This document shows, one piece after another, positions 1-9,055 of a DNA stretch of 64,000 nucleotides (position 1 is its first letter; each line of letters starts with the position of its first letter). The notes under the pieces were generated by a model that saw nothing but the letters and a program-made list of their open reading frames with translations, made no database searches and was not told where the DNA came from. The stretch spans positions 46,010 to 110,009 of the forward strand of contig JACQZN010000103.1 in the NCBI GenBank assembly GCA_016213845.1. Direction: 5' to 3'. Origin of the DNA: Candidatus Wallbacteria bacterium. GTDB lineage: Bacteria > Muiribacteriota > UBA6191 > JACPRK01. The translations under genes were made by a program, and so were the position numbers.

Positions 1-1263
1 CCCGCCGAAGTGGCGGTAGGAGTACTGGTCGAACACGATCCGGTTGGAATCGAACGGCCGGTTCTCCAGCGTCACGGTCGATTCCAGAGCCAGCCTCGAC
101 GTGTCGAGCGCCTCGCTCGAGACCCGGGCCCGCTCCAGCGACAGCCTGTTGTCGAACTGGTCGAAGAGGAATCGCGCGAAGTCCGTCGCGTCGCGGTCCG
201 TGTAGTCCGCTTGGTTCTCGAGCGTCCAGATGACGTCGTCGGAGGAGGCCCGGCGCGCGAAGAGGTCGATTGTGCCCCGCTGGAAGCTGGTCGCAGCCGC
301 CAGGTCACCCAGCCGCCGCGCGTAGGCCGCCGTCGCTCCGATGGCCGCCTCTCGCCTGCCGACGCGATCCCGGAACAGCCTCCGATGGACCGGCACGGGC
401 TCGGGCTCCCGCGACGAAGCCGCGATCCGGCCTGCGCCGAACTCCAGCATCTTCGAGCGCGCCTTCCCCATCTCCAGGTCGCCCGCGTACTCGAACGACC
501 CCTCCCGGGTCCTCGGCTCCTCCGGCGGCACCGGCAGCACGGTGAGCTCCAGCGTCTCCGGGTAGTAGCGAAAGAACCCTAGCGCCGCGCGCACCTGGTC
601 GTGGTCCTCGACGGCCAGCCCGTCGAAGGTGGTGCGCCGGAACTGGAGCGAGGCCGTGACGTTTCTGTGGCCGCTCAGCTCACGGTCCGCCGTGAGGTCT
701 CCGCCGGCACTCTGGAAGCGGAAGAGCGGGTCGAAGCTTTCCCGGCGGACGTCCCAGAATCCACCCAGGTCGAGCAACGTGCTCTCGCCGACGAACGTGC
801 CCAGGTCGGCCCGGAACCGGTTGTCGAGGAAGTTGTAGCGCTCGCTGTTCACGCGCTGGGGATCGAAGGCGTCGATCCGCACGCGGTCCTCGACCACGAC
901 CATCCAGTTCTCGTTGAGCGTCAGCTCCGCCACTGCGGCCAGGTCGGCCGAGAGAGCCCCGAAGTAGCCGTTCTCCGAGCGGACGGCCGTGCCGACCGTG
1001 CCGGCCGGCAGCACCGAAAGTCTCCGGTCCGAGCGATCGACCCGCTGGTTCGACAGACGAATGCGCCCCGAGACCGAGCGCTCGTCGGGCGGCTCCTCTT
1101 CCGGCAGCGGCTCGGGCTCCTCCCGCTCTGCTGGCGGCGCCTCCACGGGTCTGGGCGCCATCCGCTTCTCCATGACGGCCCGGGCGTCCGCAGGCCCTCC
1201 GATCAGCGCCAACAGCCAGGCGGCGCACAAGGCCGCTGTCCGGAGCTGTCGCTGACTCATCAT
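1..1263 (-). CDS. Exported protein, probable outer-membrane beta-barrel, truncated by window edge
   Basis: The minus strand is open from tandem ATG codons at 1263 and 1260 to base 1, giving 421 codons with no stop, so the C-terminus lies outside. Residues 1-28 form a signal peptide (charged start, hydrophobic core LCAAWLLALIGG, small residues at the cleavage site). Residues about 32-55 are Pro/Glu rich. The rest alternates polar and hydrophobic residues, with many aromatic-ended short strands (for example NENWMVVVEDRVRI), typical of a barrel or large beta-sheet protein. It is divergent from the kinase at 1398. I recognise no named family. No clear Shine-Dalgarno is visible. Confidence 0.7.
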   Translation of the reverse strand, partial: MMSQRQLRTAALCAAWLLALIGGPADARAVMEKRMAPRPVEAPPAEREEPEPLPEEEPPDERSVSGRIRLSNQRVDRSDRRLSVLPAGTVGTAVRSENGYFGALSADLAAVAELTLNENWMVVVEDRVRIDAFDPQRVNSERYNFLDNRFRADLGTFVGESTLLDLGGFWDVRRESFDPLFRFQSAGGDLTADRELSGHRNVTASLQFRRTTFDGLAVEDHDQVRAALGFFRYYPETLELTVLPVPPEEPRTREGSFEYAGDLEMGKARSKMLEFGAGRIAASSREPEPVPVHRRLFRDRVGRREAAIGATAAYARRLGDLAAATSFQRGTIDLFARRASSDDVIWTLENQADYTDRDATDFARFLFDQFDNRLSLERARVSSEALDTSRLALESTVTLENRPFDSNRIVFDQYSYRHFGG

Positions 1264-1397
1264 GGAATGGCGGGGCCGCGGACCGGCACGGCTCCACATC
1301 AGCTATCGACACAACCGGCCCGGGCGCGCAGGCATCCACTTCCCTGGCAGGGATCGCCTCCAGGTGGTACATCATCCCACCTGGGCGCCGCCGTCCC

Positions 1398-3767
1398 ATG
1401 GCCGCCCGCTCCGCTTCGCGCGCTTCCAGTCCCATGCACCAGATCCCCGGCTATAGCCTCCAGGCCAAGCTCGGCGAGGGCGCCTTCGGCGTCGTCTACC
1501 GGGCCGTGCAGCTCAGCCTTTCGCGGCCGGTCGCCGTCAAGGTGATGCGATTCGACGGGCCCGGCGCCGAGGAAGAGGTTGCGCGCTTTCACCGGGAAGG
1601 GCGAGCCATGGCGAGGCTCTCGCACCCGAACCTGGTCGCCGTGCTCGATTCGGGCGTCGCGGGTGGCTCGCCGTACCTGGTCACTGAGCTGGTCGGGGGC
1701 GGCACACTCCGCCAGCGTCTGGCGCCCTCCAACGAGCTGGCGTGGCCCGAGCTTTACCGGATCGGCCGGGAGATCGCGGCCGGGCTGGCGCACGTTCACG
1801 AGGCCGGACTGGTCCATCGAGATCTGAAGCCCGAGAACATCCTCTTCGCCTCCGGAGGCAACGCCAAGGTCGGGGACTTCGGCTTTGCCCGCCGGGAGAC
1901 GCATCACGACACGTTCAGCACCGCTGCCGGCTACGTCCTGGGCACGCTCGGCTACCTGCCGTTCGAGGTGATGGGGGGAGGGGCGCCCTCCAGTGCGGCC
2001 GACGTCTTCGCTCTCGGCGTGATCCTGGCCGAGATGGCGATCGGCTCCAATCCGATGCTGGAGCGAATCCAGCAGGGGGGGCATCGGCCCGACCCGGACG
2101 ACTGGCCTCGCCTCGCCGCCCACCGCGCCGACACGTCGCCAGCCTTCGAAGCGCTGGTCCGCCGCTGCTTGGCCGACGACCCCGTGGCCCGGCCGGCGGC
2201 TGCGGAGGTCTGCCGGCTGCTTGGCTCGTTGGAGCAGGGGCCCAGCGGGGTCGAGACCCGGCTCTCCGTACGTCCGAAGAAGGCGGCCGGTAAGTCTACT
2301 CGCCCGCTGGAGCCGGCAGCCCCGAGACGGCACCCCGCAGTGGCGATTCTCGCCGCGCTTGCGGCCGGAGCGATCCTGGTTGTGGGCGCCTTCGCTGTCG
2401 GTAGAGCTCGCGTCGCGTCATCGGCCGTCGTCGCCGTACCCGCCGCGGGTGCGCCAGCGGCGAAGTCCCCGGCTGGCCCAATCCTGCACAGGGCCTTCGC
2501 CGGCACCGACCGCATCCGGCTGATACTCGACACGCCGCCCGCCCGCCCGTTGCCGCTCGAGCTGACCGCGGTCTCCGGTGGCTCGACCGGCAGGTTCGTG
2601 GTCCCTGCGGGATCGCCGACCTTCGAAGCCTCAGGCCTGAAGCCGGACACGGAGTACGCGGGATTCCTGGGAGGAGGGGCCGATCGAGCCGCCGTTCGGA
2701 TCTCGACGCTCCGCGCGGTCTCCGGGGGGCCGGCCGTTCTTCTGGCAAGCCAGCGAGGCAACCCGCGCAGCGTCGCGCTCAATGCCGCCGGCGATTCGGT
2801 CCTGGCGGTCTGGCAACCCGCGGCGCTCGACCAGCGGTCGCGACTCATCTGCCGGGAGAGCCCGGACGGGGGGCGGACCTGGGGGGCCGAGCAACCGATA
2901 GGCGAGAGCTTCCAGCCGCTGGGCTCTCCCGCGGTTGTCCGGACGAGCCTGGGAACCTTGCTCGCTTCCGTCGACGCCACCGCCGGGCGAACCGCGATTG
3001 TCACGCACTTCCGCGGCGAGGGCACCGCCTTCTGGCTGGCCAGGACTCGGCCGTTGTCGTGCGAGTCGCAGCTCTCGGCTGCCGAGGACGCCGGGGGGAT
3101 CGACCTGGTCTGGTGGGAAGCCGGGGCCTGCCGGCTTTCCCGGTGCACCACTCAGGGTGAGCCGGCAGCCAGGACGGTGGCTGTCTTCACGCTCGCCCTC
3201 GGGACCGGGCCGTCCCAGAGTCCTCGGGTGCTGCGCGCTGGCGGGGCGTTGCTGGTCCTCTGGGGGTCGCGAGCGGGCGGCGAGGAGATCACGTCGCTTC
3301 ACTGGAAGGCCGCGCCTGGGGCCCGGGAGCTGGAGGCCGAGCCGGCCCGGCGAATGACCGACCGCTCCGAAGATCCGCGCGATCCGGCTGCAGCGGCGTC
3401 GGGCGACCGCATTCTCGCTGCCTACCTGACCCGCGGACGGCTGCGGGCCCGGGTCAGCCTGGACGGCGGCAAGAGCTTCAGCGTGCCGCTGGCGCCGCTG
3501 CCTGGCGACCGGGAGGCCCGCAAGTTCGCGCTCGCAGCGGCCAACGAACGGTTCTACATCGCCTTCCTGCCCGACGAGGCGCTCCACCGCAATCCGGTCG
3601 TCTTCCTGGAGAGCCGCAACGGCACCGACTGGCTGCCCCTGGGGGAGCTGCCCACGCCCATCCTCGTCTCCTACGACCTGCGCCTGGCCGCCACCCCGCG
3701 CACGCTGGTCGCCGCCGCCCACGATCGCACGGCCAGCGTCTGGAGCGCCGTCCTGCCATTGCGGTGA
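1398..3767 (+). CDS. Hanks-type Ser/Thr protein kinase with transmembrane segment and extracytoplasmic sialidase-like propeller
   Basis: This is a 789-residue membrane receptor kinase. The kinase domain covers about residues 18-275: Gly loop GEGAFG 26-31, catalytic Lys48 in AVKV, HRD 140-142, DFG 160-162 and an APE-like LPFE ending at 190. A single membrane helix lies at about 313-337, after a short basic linker. The remaining 450 residues should be outside the cytoplasm and contain Asp-box signatures of BNR/sialidase-type propellers: SPDGGRTWG near 487, SLDGGKSFS near 686 and NGTDWLPLG near 740. A second in-frame ATG at 1434, just before the domain, is an equally plausible start. It probably senses an external ligand and phosphorylates cytoplasmic targets; the substrate is unknown. 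Its promoter should lie in the 134-bp gap shared with the divergent gene. Confidence 0.9.
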   Translation: MAARSASRASSPMHQIPGYSLQAKLGEGAFGVVYRAVQLSLSRPVAVKVMRFDGPGAEEEVARFHREGRAMARLSHPNLVAVLDSGVAGGSPYLVTELVGGGTLRQRLAPSNELAWPELYRIGREIAAGLAHVHEAGLVHRDLKPENILFASGGNAKVGDFGFARRETHHDTFSTAAGYVLGTLGYLPFEVMGGGAPSSAADVFALGVILAEMAIGSNPMLERIQQGGHRPDPDDWPRLAAHRADTSPAFEALVRRCLADDPVARPAAAEVCRLLGSLEQGPSGVETRLSVRPKKAAGKSTRPLEPAAPRRHPAVAILAALAAGAILVVGAFAVGRARVASSAVVAVPAAGAPAAKSPAGPILHRAFAGTDRIRLILDTPPARPLPLELTAVSGGSTGRFVVPAGSPTFEASGLKPDTEYAGFLGGGADRAAVRISTLRAVSGGPAVLLASQRGNPRSVALNAAGDSVLAVWQPAALDQRSRLICRESPDGGRTWGAEQPIGESFQPLGSPAVVRTSLGTLLASVDATAGRTAIVTHFRGEGTAFWLARTRPLSCESQLSAAEDAGGIDLVWWEAGACRLSRCTTQGEPAARTVAVFTLALGTGPSQSPRVLRAGGALLVLWGSRAGGEEITSLHWKAAPGARELEAEPARRMTDRSEDPRDPAAAASGDRILAAYLTRGRLRARVSLDGGKSFSVPLAPLPGDREARKFALAAANERFYIAFLPDEALHRNPVVFLESRNGTDWLPLGELPTPILVSYDLRLAATPRTLVAAAHDRTASVWSAVLPLR

Positions 3768-3816
3768 GCCTACGGCCTGCAGCCTGTGTTACGATGCTGG
3801 GTCCCAGGAGATTGCC

Positions 3817-5010
3817 ATGCAAAAGCACCTCATCTCGAGCCGGCTCAGGGCCGTGAAACCGTCGGCGACGGTGGCGCTGGCCGACCGCGCACGCGCGCTG
3901 GCCGCGGCCGGACGCGACGTCATCAGCCTCTCTGCCGGCGAGCCTGACTTCGACACGCCGGGCCACGTCGTCGCGGCGGCCGCCGGCGCCATGGGCTCCG
4001 GTTTCACGCATTACACGAATGCGGCGGGCATCCCTGAGCTCAGGCAGGCGATCGCGCAGAAGCTCTCTCGAGACAATGGCCTCGCGGTCGAGCCGGGCAA
4101 GGGAATCCTCGTTCTTCCCGGTGCCAAGCAGGGCGTTGCCTACTGCTGCCTGGCCTTCCTGGACGATGGTGACGAGTGCCTCTGCCCGGAGCCGTCATGG
4201 GTCAGCTTCCGGGAGCTGGTGACGCTGGCGGGTGGCCGCTACGTGCCGGTCCCGACGCGTGTCGAGGACGATTTCCGTCTGCGGCCGGGCGAGCTGGAAC
4301 GCCACGTCACGCCGCGCTCGCGCATGATCATCCTCAACTCGCCGACGAATCCGACCGGAAAGGTCTGGTCGGCCGACGAGCTCGAGGAGGTCGCCGCGGT
4401 GGCGCGCAAGCACGATCTCATCGTGCTGGTCGACGAGATCTACGAGAAGATACTCTACGACGGCCGCAAGCACGTGAGTCTGGCCAGCCTTCCCGGGATG
4501 TTCGAGCGTTGTCTGACGCTGAACGGCTTCTCCAAGGCGTTCGCGATGACGGGGTGGCGGCTGGGCTACCTCGCCGGTCCGCCCAGGCTGATCGAGCCGC
4601 TGCTGATGCTGCAGCAACACACGGCGACCTGTGCGGTCAGCTTTGCTCAGAAGGGGGGCGTTGCTGCGCTCGAGGGCGATGCGGCGGCGTGCGATGCGAT
4701 GGTCGAGGCCTTCCGCAAGCGGCGGGAGCTGCTGATGGACAAGCTCGCGGGGGTGCCCGGACTGGCCATCTGGAGGCCGCAGGGGACGTTCTACATGTTC
4801 CTGGACGTTCGCGGTTCGGGGCGTTCGTCGATGGAGGTTTCGGAGCACCTGCTGGAGAACGAGGGGCTGGCGATGACGCCCGGTGACGCGTTCGGCGAGT
4901 GCGGCCAGGGCTTCATCCGGCTCTCCTTCGCCGCATCCGAGTCGGTTCTGATCGAAGCTGCCCGGCGAATCGAGTCGGGGCTGCGGAAGCTGACCGGGAA
5001 GCGAGGCTGA
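3817..5010 (+). CDS. Class I/II PLP-dependent aminotransferase (aspartate aminotransferase-like)
   Basis: The 397-residue product matches the fold-type I aspartate/aromatic aminotransferase family at full length. Visible active-site elements are SAGEPDFDTP near 39-48, NSPTNPTG at 174-181 with Asn178 contacting PLP, Asp206 and Tyr209 in VDEIYE, and the Schiff-base Lys240 in SKAFAMTGWRLG. A C-terminal Arg (FIRLSF) should bind the substrate carboxylate. A good ribosome site (AGGAGA) sits 7 bases before the ATG. It lies 49 bp after the kinase gene and only 3 bp before dnaX, so the two are co-transcribed. The exact amino donor cannot be told from sequence. Confidence 0.93.
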   Translation: MQKHLISSRLRAVKPSATVALADRARALAAAGRDVISLSAGEPDFDTPGHVVAAAAGAMGSGFTHYTNAAGIPELRQAIAQKLSRDNGLAVEPGKGILVLPGAKQGVAYCCLAFLDDGDECLCPEPSWVSFRELVTLAGGRYVPVPTRVEDDFRLRPGELERHVTPRSRMIILNSPTNPTGKVWSADELEEVAAVARKHDLIVLVDEIYEKILYDGRKHVSLASLPGMFERCLTLNGFSKAFAMTGWRLGYLAGPPRLIEPLLMLQQHTATCAVSFAQKGGVAALEGDAAACDAMVEAFRKRRELLMDKLAGVPGLAIWRPQGTFYMFLDVRGSGRSSMEVSEHLLENEGLAMTPGDAFGECGQGFIRLSFAASESVLIEAARRIESGLRKLTGKRG

Positions 5011-5013
5011 GAG

Positions 5014-6852
5014 ATGGGCGCGGCGCTGAGTCTCTACCGGAAGTACCGACCGCAGGTCTTCGCCGACGTGGCGGGCCAGGAGAGCGTGACGAGAGGGTTG
5101 CTGGGGGCCTTGCGCACGGGCGGCATCAGCCACGCCTATCTTTTCACCGGGCCGCGCGGCTCGGGCAAGACCACGACGGCGCGCCTGCTGGCCAAGGCGA
5201 TCAACTGCCGCCAATCGGTCGAGGGCGAGCCGTGCAATGTCTGCGAGCTCTGCGCGATGGCCAACGAGGGGCGGCTCCTGGACATCGTGGAGCTCGACGC
5301 TGCCAGCAATCGCGGTATCGACGAGATCCGCACGTTGCGCGAGCAGGTCAACTTCTCCCCGTCGCAGGGACGCTACAAGACCTACATCCTGGACGAGGTT
5401 CACATGCTGACGAAGGACGCTGCCAACGCGTTCTTGAAGACGCTGGAAGAGCCGCCGTCGCACGTGGTGTTCGTGCTGGCGACGACGGAAGCGCACAAGG
5501 TCCTGGCGACGATCGCCAGCCGTTGTCAGCGTTACGACTTTCAGCGGATTGCGCTGGCGGCGGCCTCCGAGCGACTGAGGCAGGTGCTGGCGATCGAGAA
5601 GATCGGGGGGGTGTCCGGAGAGGCGATCGAGGAGATCGTGCGGCGCGGGGACGGCAGCTTGCGGGACATGCTGGGGCTACTGGAGCAGGTGCTTTCGCTT
5701 TCGAGCACGAGCCAGGTGAGCGCCGACGATGTCCGGCGGGCGCTGGGGCTGGCGCGGGCCGAGGCGGTAGCGCGGCTATCCGGTGCGATAGAGCGGCGGG
5801 AGGCGGGGGCGATCCTGGGAGTGCTGGGGGAGCTGCACGAGCAGGGGATCGAGCCGCACGCGGTGCTGTCGCAGCTGACGGAGCTGACGCGGGATGGACT
5901 TCTGACGCAGGCCGGCAAGGCGGGTCGCGAGAACGTGGCGGCGGGGCGGACGATTGCCGTGCTATCGAGGCTCTCGGCGCTTTCGGCGTCGTTGAAGCAG
6001 GCGCTCGACCCCAGGCTGACGCTGGAGATCGGGCTGCTGGAGGCAGCGCACGCGGAGTTGCTGGAGGGCAGGGACGCGCTGGTGGTGAGGCTGGAGGCGC
6101 TTTCGGCGAGCGTGGCCGCGCTGGAAGCGCGCCTTGGGGCGGGCGCCGGCGCGGAGCCAGGAGCGGCCGTGCGGCCAGCCCGAGTGCCCGAGAGCGCGGC
6201 GCCGGAGCCGGAAGTCGCACGGCCGCGGCATGCCCAGGCCACGGCGGCGCAGATCCCGCCCTCCAGGCCGGCCGCGCCCGCGCGGAGAGTCCCGGAGCCC
6301 CTTGCCGTGGAGCCCGCGCCCGCAGTCGCCGCCGAGGCGCCGGTGGCGCGCCCGGCGCCGCAGTCGCCGGCCGCCCGGGCTGCCACTCTGCCGAAGCCCG
6401 CGCCGCCGCCGGAGCTTTCGGAGTTGGAAGAGCCTGGAGCTCCGGAGGCTCCGGTGGATGAACTGGCTCCGGATGCTTCGGTCGACGGGGGGCTCTGGCT
6501 GAGCGTGATCGAGGGTCTCCACCGGGAGAAGCCGCAAACAGCCGCGTTCGCGCGGGAGGGTAGGGCGCTGCCGCTTTCGGGCAAGAAGCTGCGCGTCGTC
6601 TTCTCCAAGCTGCACACGTTCCATCGCGGCCGGCTCGCGGAGCCGGAGCACAACGCGCTGCTGCGCAAGGTCGTCAAGCAGTGCTACGGCAAGGACGTGA
6701 CCGTGCTCCTCGAAGAGGAAGAGGCCGGCCCAGAAGGCGCATCCAAGACGCCCGTGCTGGACAAGGACTGGGCCGACAAGGCCGTCCGGGAGGACAAGAC
6801 TGTGCAACTCGTCAAGGAGACCTTTGGCGGAGACATCGTGAGGATCGAATGA
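5014..6852 (+). CDS. dnaX: DNA polymerase III subunit gamma/tau
   Basis: This is the clamp-loader ATPase of the replicative polymerase, 612 residues. Walker A GPRGSGKT is at 46-53, the four-Cys zinc module at 65, 74, 77 and 80, and Walker B ILDEVHML at about 125-132, followed by the sensor-1 block EEPPSHVVFVLATTE. Domain III is followed by a Pro/Ala-rich linker (about 375-490) and a tau-like C-terminal domain. It follows the aminotransferase by 3 bp, and its stop overlaps the start of the next gene (ATGA). I see no A-rich slippery heptamer, so a frameshifted gamma form is not supported. Confidence 0.96.
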   Translation: MGAALSLYRKYRPQVFADVAGQESVTRGLLGALRTGGISHAYLFTGPRGSGKTTTARLLAKAINCRQSVEGEPCNVCELCAMANEGRLLDIVELDAASNRGIDEIRTLREQVNFSPSQGRYKTYILDEVHMLTKDAANAFLKTLEEPPSHVVFVLATTEAHKVLATIASRCQRYDFQRIALAAASERLRQVLAIEKIGGVSGEAIEEIVRRGDGSLRDMLGLLEQVLSLSSTSQVSADDVRRALGLARAEAVARLSGAIERREAGAILGVLGELHEQGIEPHAVLSQLTELTRDGLLTQAGKAGRENVAAGRTIAVLSRLSALSASLKQALDPRLTLEIGLLEAAHAELLEGRDALVVRLEALSASVAALEARLGAGAGAEPGAAVRPARVPESAAPEPEVARPRHAQATAAQIPPSRPAAPARRVPEPLAVEPAPAVAAEAPVARPAPQSPAARAATLPKPAPPPELSELEEPGAPEAPVDELAPDASVDGGLWLSVIEGLHREKPQTAAFAREGRALPLSGKKLRVVFSKLHTFHRGRLAEPEHNALLRKVVKQCYGKDVTVLLEEEEAGPEGASKTPVLDKDWADKAVREDKTVQLVKETFGGDIVRIE

Positions 6853-8750
6853 CCGACCTCACCCGAACGTTCATGGATCTCGGGCTCTCCGAGCTCACCC
6901 TGCGTGCCGTCGACGAGCTCGGGTTCGTGACGCCTACGCCTATCCAGGCTGCCGCGATCCCGGTCGCCCTGCGCGGCGCCGACATCATCGCGCAGGCCCA
7001 GACCGGCACCGGGAAGACGGCCGCCTTCGGCATCCCGATCCTGGAGAAGATCGACGTGCGCTCGCAGAGCATCCAGGCCGTCGTGCTCGCCCCGGCGCGC
7101 GAGCTGGCCATGCAGGTCGCCTCCGATCTGGTCAACCTGGGCAAGCACCTGGGCGTGCGCATCGCAGCCATCTACGGCGGCGAGCCGATCCGAAAGCAGC
7201 TCGCGGTGCTCTCCAAGGGCGTCCACGTCGTCGTCGGAACCCCGGGACGTGTCATCGATCACCTGCAGCGCGGCACCCTGCGCTTCGGCTCCGTGCGGAT
7301 CGCCGTCCTCGACGAGGCCGACGAGATGCTCGACATGGGCTTCATCGACGACATCCGGCGCATCCTGCGGAGCATCCCCCGCAGCCGCCAGACGATGCTC
7401 TTCAGCGCCACGATGCCCGCCGCCGTCCTGAGGCTGGCCGCAAGCTACATGGTCGAGCCCGAGCAGATCAACATGAGCGGCGGGAGCCTCCTGGTGTCGG
7501 GGACCGAGCATCGCTGCTACGAGATCAGCGCCCAGGAGGGCTTCGACGCGCTGATCGACCTGGTGGATCACGAGTCGATAGCCCGCGGCCTCGTCTTCTG
7601 CAACACGCGGCGCGAAACCGACGAGCTGGCCGCCCGGCTCAAGGGCGCCGGTTACGCCGCCCTGGGGCTCCACGCGGACATGTCCCAGGAGGAGCGCTCG
7701 CGCGCGATGACCCACTTCCGCGAAGGCGAGATCGAGCTGCTGGTCGCAACCGACGTCGCCGCGCGCGGCATCGATGTCTTCGACGTCACGCACGTCATCA
7801 ACTACCATGTGCCGCTCAACCCCGAGATCTACCTCCACCGCATCGGCCGCACCGGCCGCGCCGGCAAGAAAGGCGTCGCCATCACGTTCATCCGCGACGG
7901 CGAATTCCACGACGTCCACCGCATCCAGGAAGGGATCGACGTCTGGATCGAACCGTGGCATCTTCCCGACCCCGCCGACGTCGCGCAGGCACGACGTGCC
8001 CGCGGGATCGAACGGCGGATCGCTGCGGCCCCCGAGGACGATGTGGACGCCTTCCGGGGGGAGGCCGGCTACCTGCTCGATCGATTCGGCGCGGAGCGAG
8101 TCGTCTCCACTCTGCTCGCGATGGTCTGGCCCCAGGCCGACGCACCCACGCAAGTCGCCGAGGCGCCGCAGAGCTTCCCCGATACCGGAGCCTCGCCGGG
8201 AATGGTCCGTATCGCCGTATCGCTCTCGCGCCAGGAGCTCAGGGCCGGTGACCTCGCCCGCAGCGTCGCGGCCTACAGCGGCATGCCCCGCGAGGAAGTC
8301 GGCTACATCCGCCTGGGCGACGTCGAGAGCACGGTCGAGGTGCCCGTCCGCCACGCAGCGGCCGTCTTGAAGAACATGGAGGGCGGCTTCATCCGGGGCA
8401 AGCGCGTCCGCGTGAAGCTGGCGTCGCCCGGCGGCAGCCGCCGCGACCGCCCTGGCCGTCGCCATGAGCCGCCCCCGCCCCGCCAGCAGATCGACGCCAG
8501 GGAGCACGAGCTCGATTCGGCTCAGGAACCCGGTGAGCCCGCCGAGCTAGCTCCGGCAGGTGATTGCGGCCTTCCCCGGTTCGAGGGCGAACCCGAGGCC
8601 CCTGCTGCACAGGAAGGCGAAGGGAGAGGCGGCAGCCCCCAGCAGGATCACTCCCCGGGCAAACGCCGCGGCCGCCGCCGCCGCAAGCGCGGTCCGCGCG
8701 AGCCCGGCGCTCTATCCACCGAACCCGTCCAGTCGTCTGAATCTTCGTGA
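6849..8750 (+). CDS. DEAD-box ATP-dependent RNA helicase with DbpA-type RNA-binding domain
   Basis: The frame is open further upstream, but the start is placed at the ATG that overlaps the dnaX stop (ATGA), giving 633 residues. All helicase motifs are present: Q motif FVTPTPIQ, motif I AQTGTGKT 50-57, PARELA, TPGR, DEAD 155-158, SAT, and HRIGRTGR. After the core, residues of roughly 450-530 form a DbpA-like RNA-binding domain (VGYIRLGDVESTVEVP). A low-complexity tail ends in a basic block RRGRRRRKRG. The architecture is that of DeaD/CsdA-type helicases acting in ribosome assembly or mRNA unwinding. Confidence 0.94.
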   Translation: MTDLTRTFMDLGLSELTLRAVDELGFVTPTPIQAAAIPVALRGADIIAQAQTGTGKTAAFGIPILEKIDVRSQSIQAVVLAPARELAMQVASDLVNLGKHLGVRIAAIYGGEPIRKQLAVLSKGVHVVVGTPGRVIDHLQRGTLRFGSVRIAVLDEADEMLDMGFIDDIRRILRSIPRSRQTMLFSATMPAAVLRLAASYMVEPEQINMSGGSLLVSGTEHRCYEISAQEGFDALIDLVDHESIARGLVFCNTRRETDELAARLKGAGYAALGLHADMSQEERSRAMTHFREGEIELLVATDVAARGIDVFDVTHVINYHVPLNPEIYLHRIGRTGRAGKKGVAITFIRDGEFHDVHRIQEGIDVWIEPWHLPDPADVAQARRARGIERRIAAAPEDDVDAFRGEAGYLLDRFGAERVVSTLLAMVWPQADAPTQVAEAPQSFPDTGASPGMVRIAVSLSRQELRAGDLARSVAAYSGMPREEVGYIRLGDVESTVEVPVRHAAAVLKNMEGGFIRGKRVRVKLASPGGSRRDRPGRRHEPPPPRQQIDAREHELDSAQEPGEPAELAPAGDCGLPRFEGEPEAPAAQEGEGRGGSPQQDHSPGKRRGRRRRKRGPREPGALSTEPVQSSESS

Positions 8751-9055
8751 TCGTCGCGCGCGGCGCCGGAGCCTGGATTGTAGCCCTGGCCAGTATCATG
8801 GTTGGGCACCGACCATCCCGGCGACAATTCTCCGCACGCTTGGCGTTGAGACTGGAGAGGTGGCGCGGGCAAGATGCCCGCCCCACCCAAGAAGGTCGCC
8901 GAAGCAAAGTGTGCGAAAAACTCCCTCTGTTTTGGTCGGTGCCCTGGTTGGAAGGGCAGGCGCGGCTCCAGGCTGACGAGTGCGTATCGGCAACCTGGGA
9001 GCGGGCCCTTTCGTAGTGTGGAGTGACGGTCGACAAGGTAACCAGAGGTGACCCG
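8751..9055. other. Intergenic region without a supported gene
   Basis: These 305 bases contain no credible reading frame. The only structure I see is the GC-rich palindrome at 8859-8887. A GTG at 9023 is in frame with the next gene but precedes its signal peptide by 11 codons and is not preferred. Confidence 0.6.
8859..8887. repeat. GC-rich palindrome, REP-like or terminator stem
   Basis: Left arm GGTGGCGCGGGCA pairs with right arm TGCCCGCCCCACC across a 3-base loop; 12 of 13 positions pair (C8864 faces C8882). There is no T-tract on either strand, so a classical intrinsic terminator is not supported. It could be a dispersed REP-like element or a stem protecting the helicase mRNA end. Only one copy is in the window. 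Confidence 0.5.

Noticed and set aside
1..1545. Plus-strand open frames at 10-582 and 601-1545
   Set aside because: They lie antisense to a minus-strand frame with a signal peptide and beta-barrel pattern, and their products are low-complexity Arg/Pro/Glu strings.
5014..6852. Programmed frameshift in dnaX giving a gamma form
   Set aside because: No A-rich slippery heptamer followed by a stem is visible between the ATPase and C-terminal regions.
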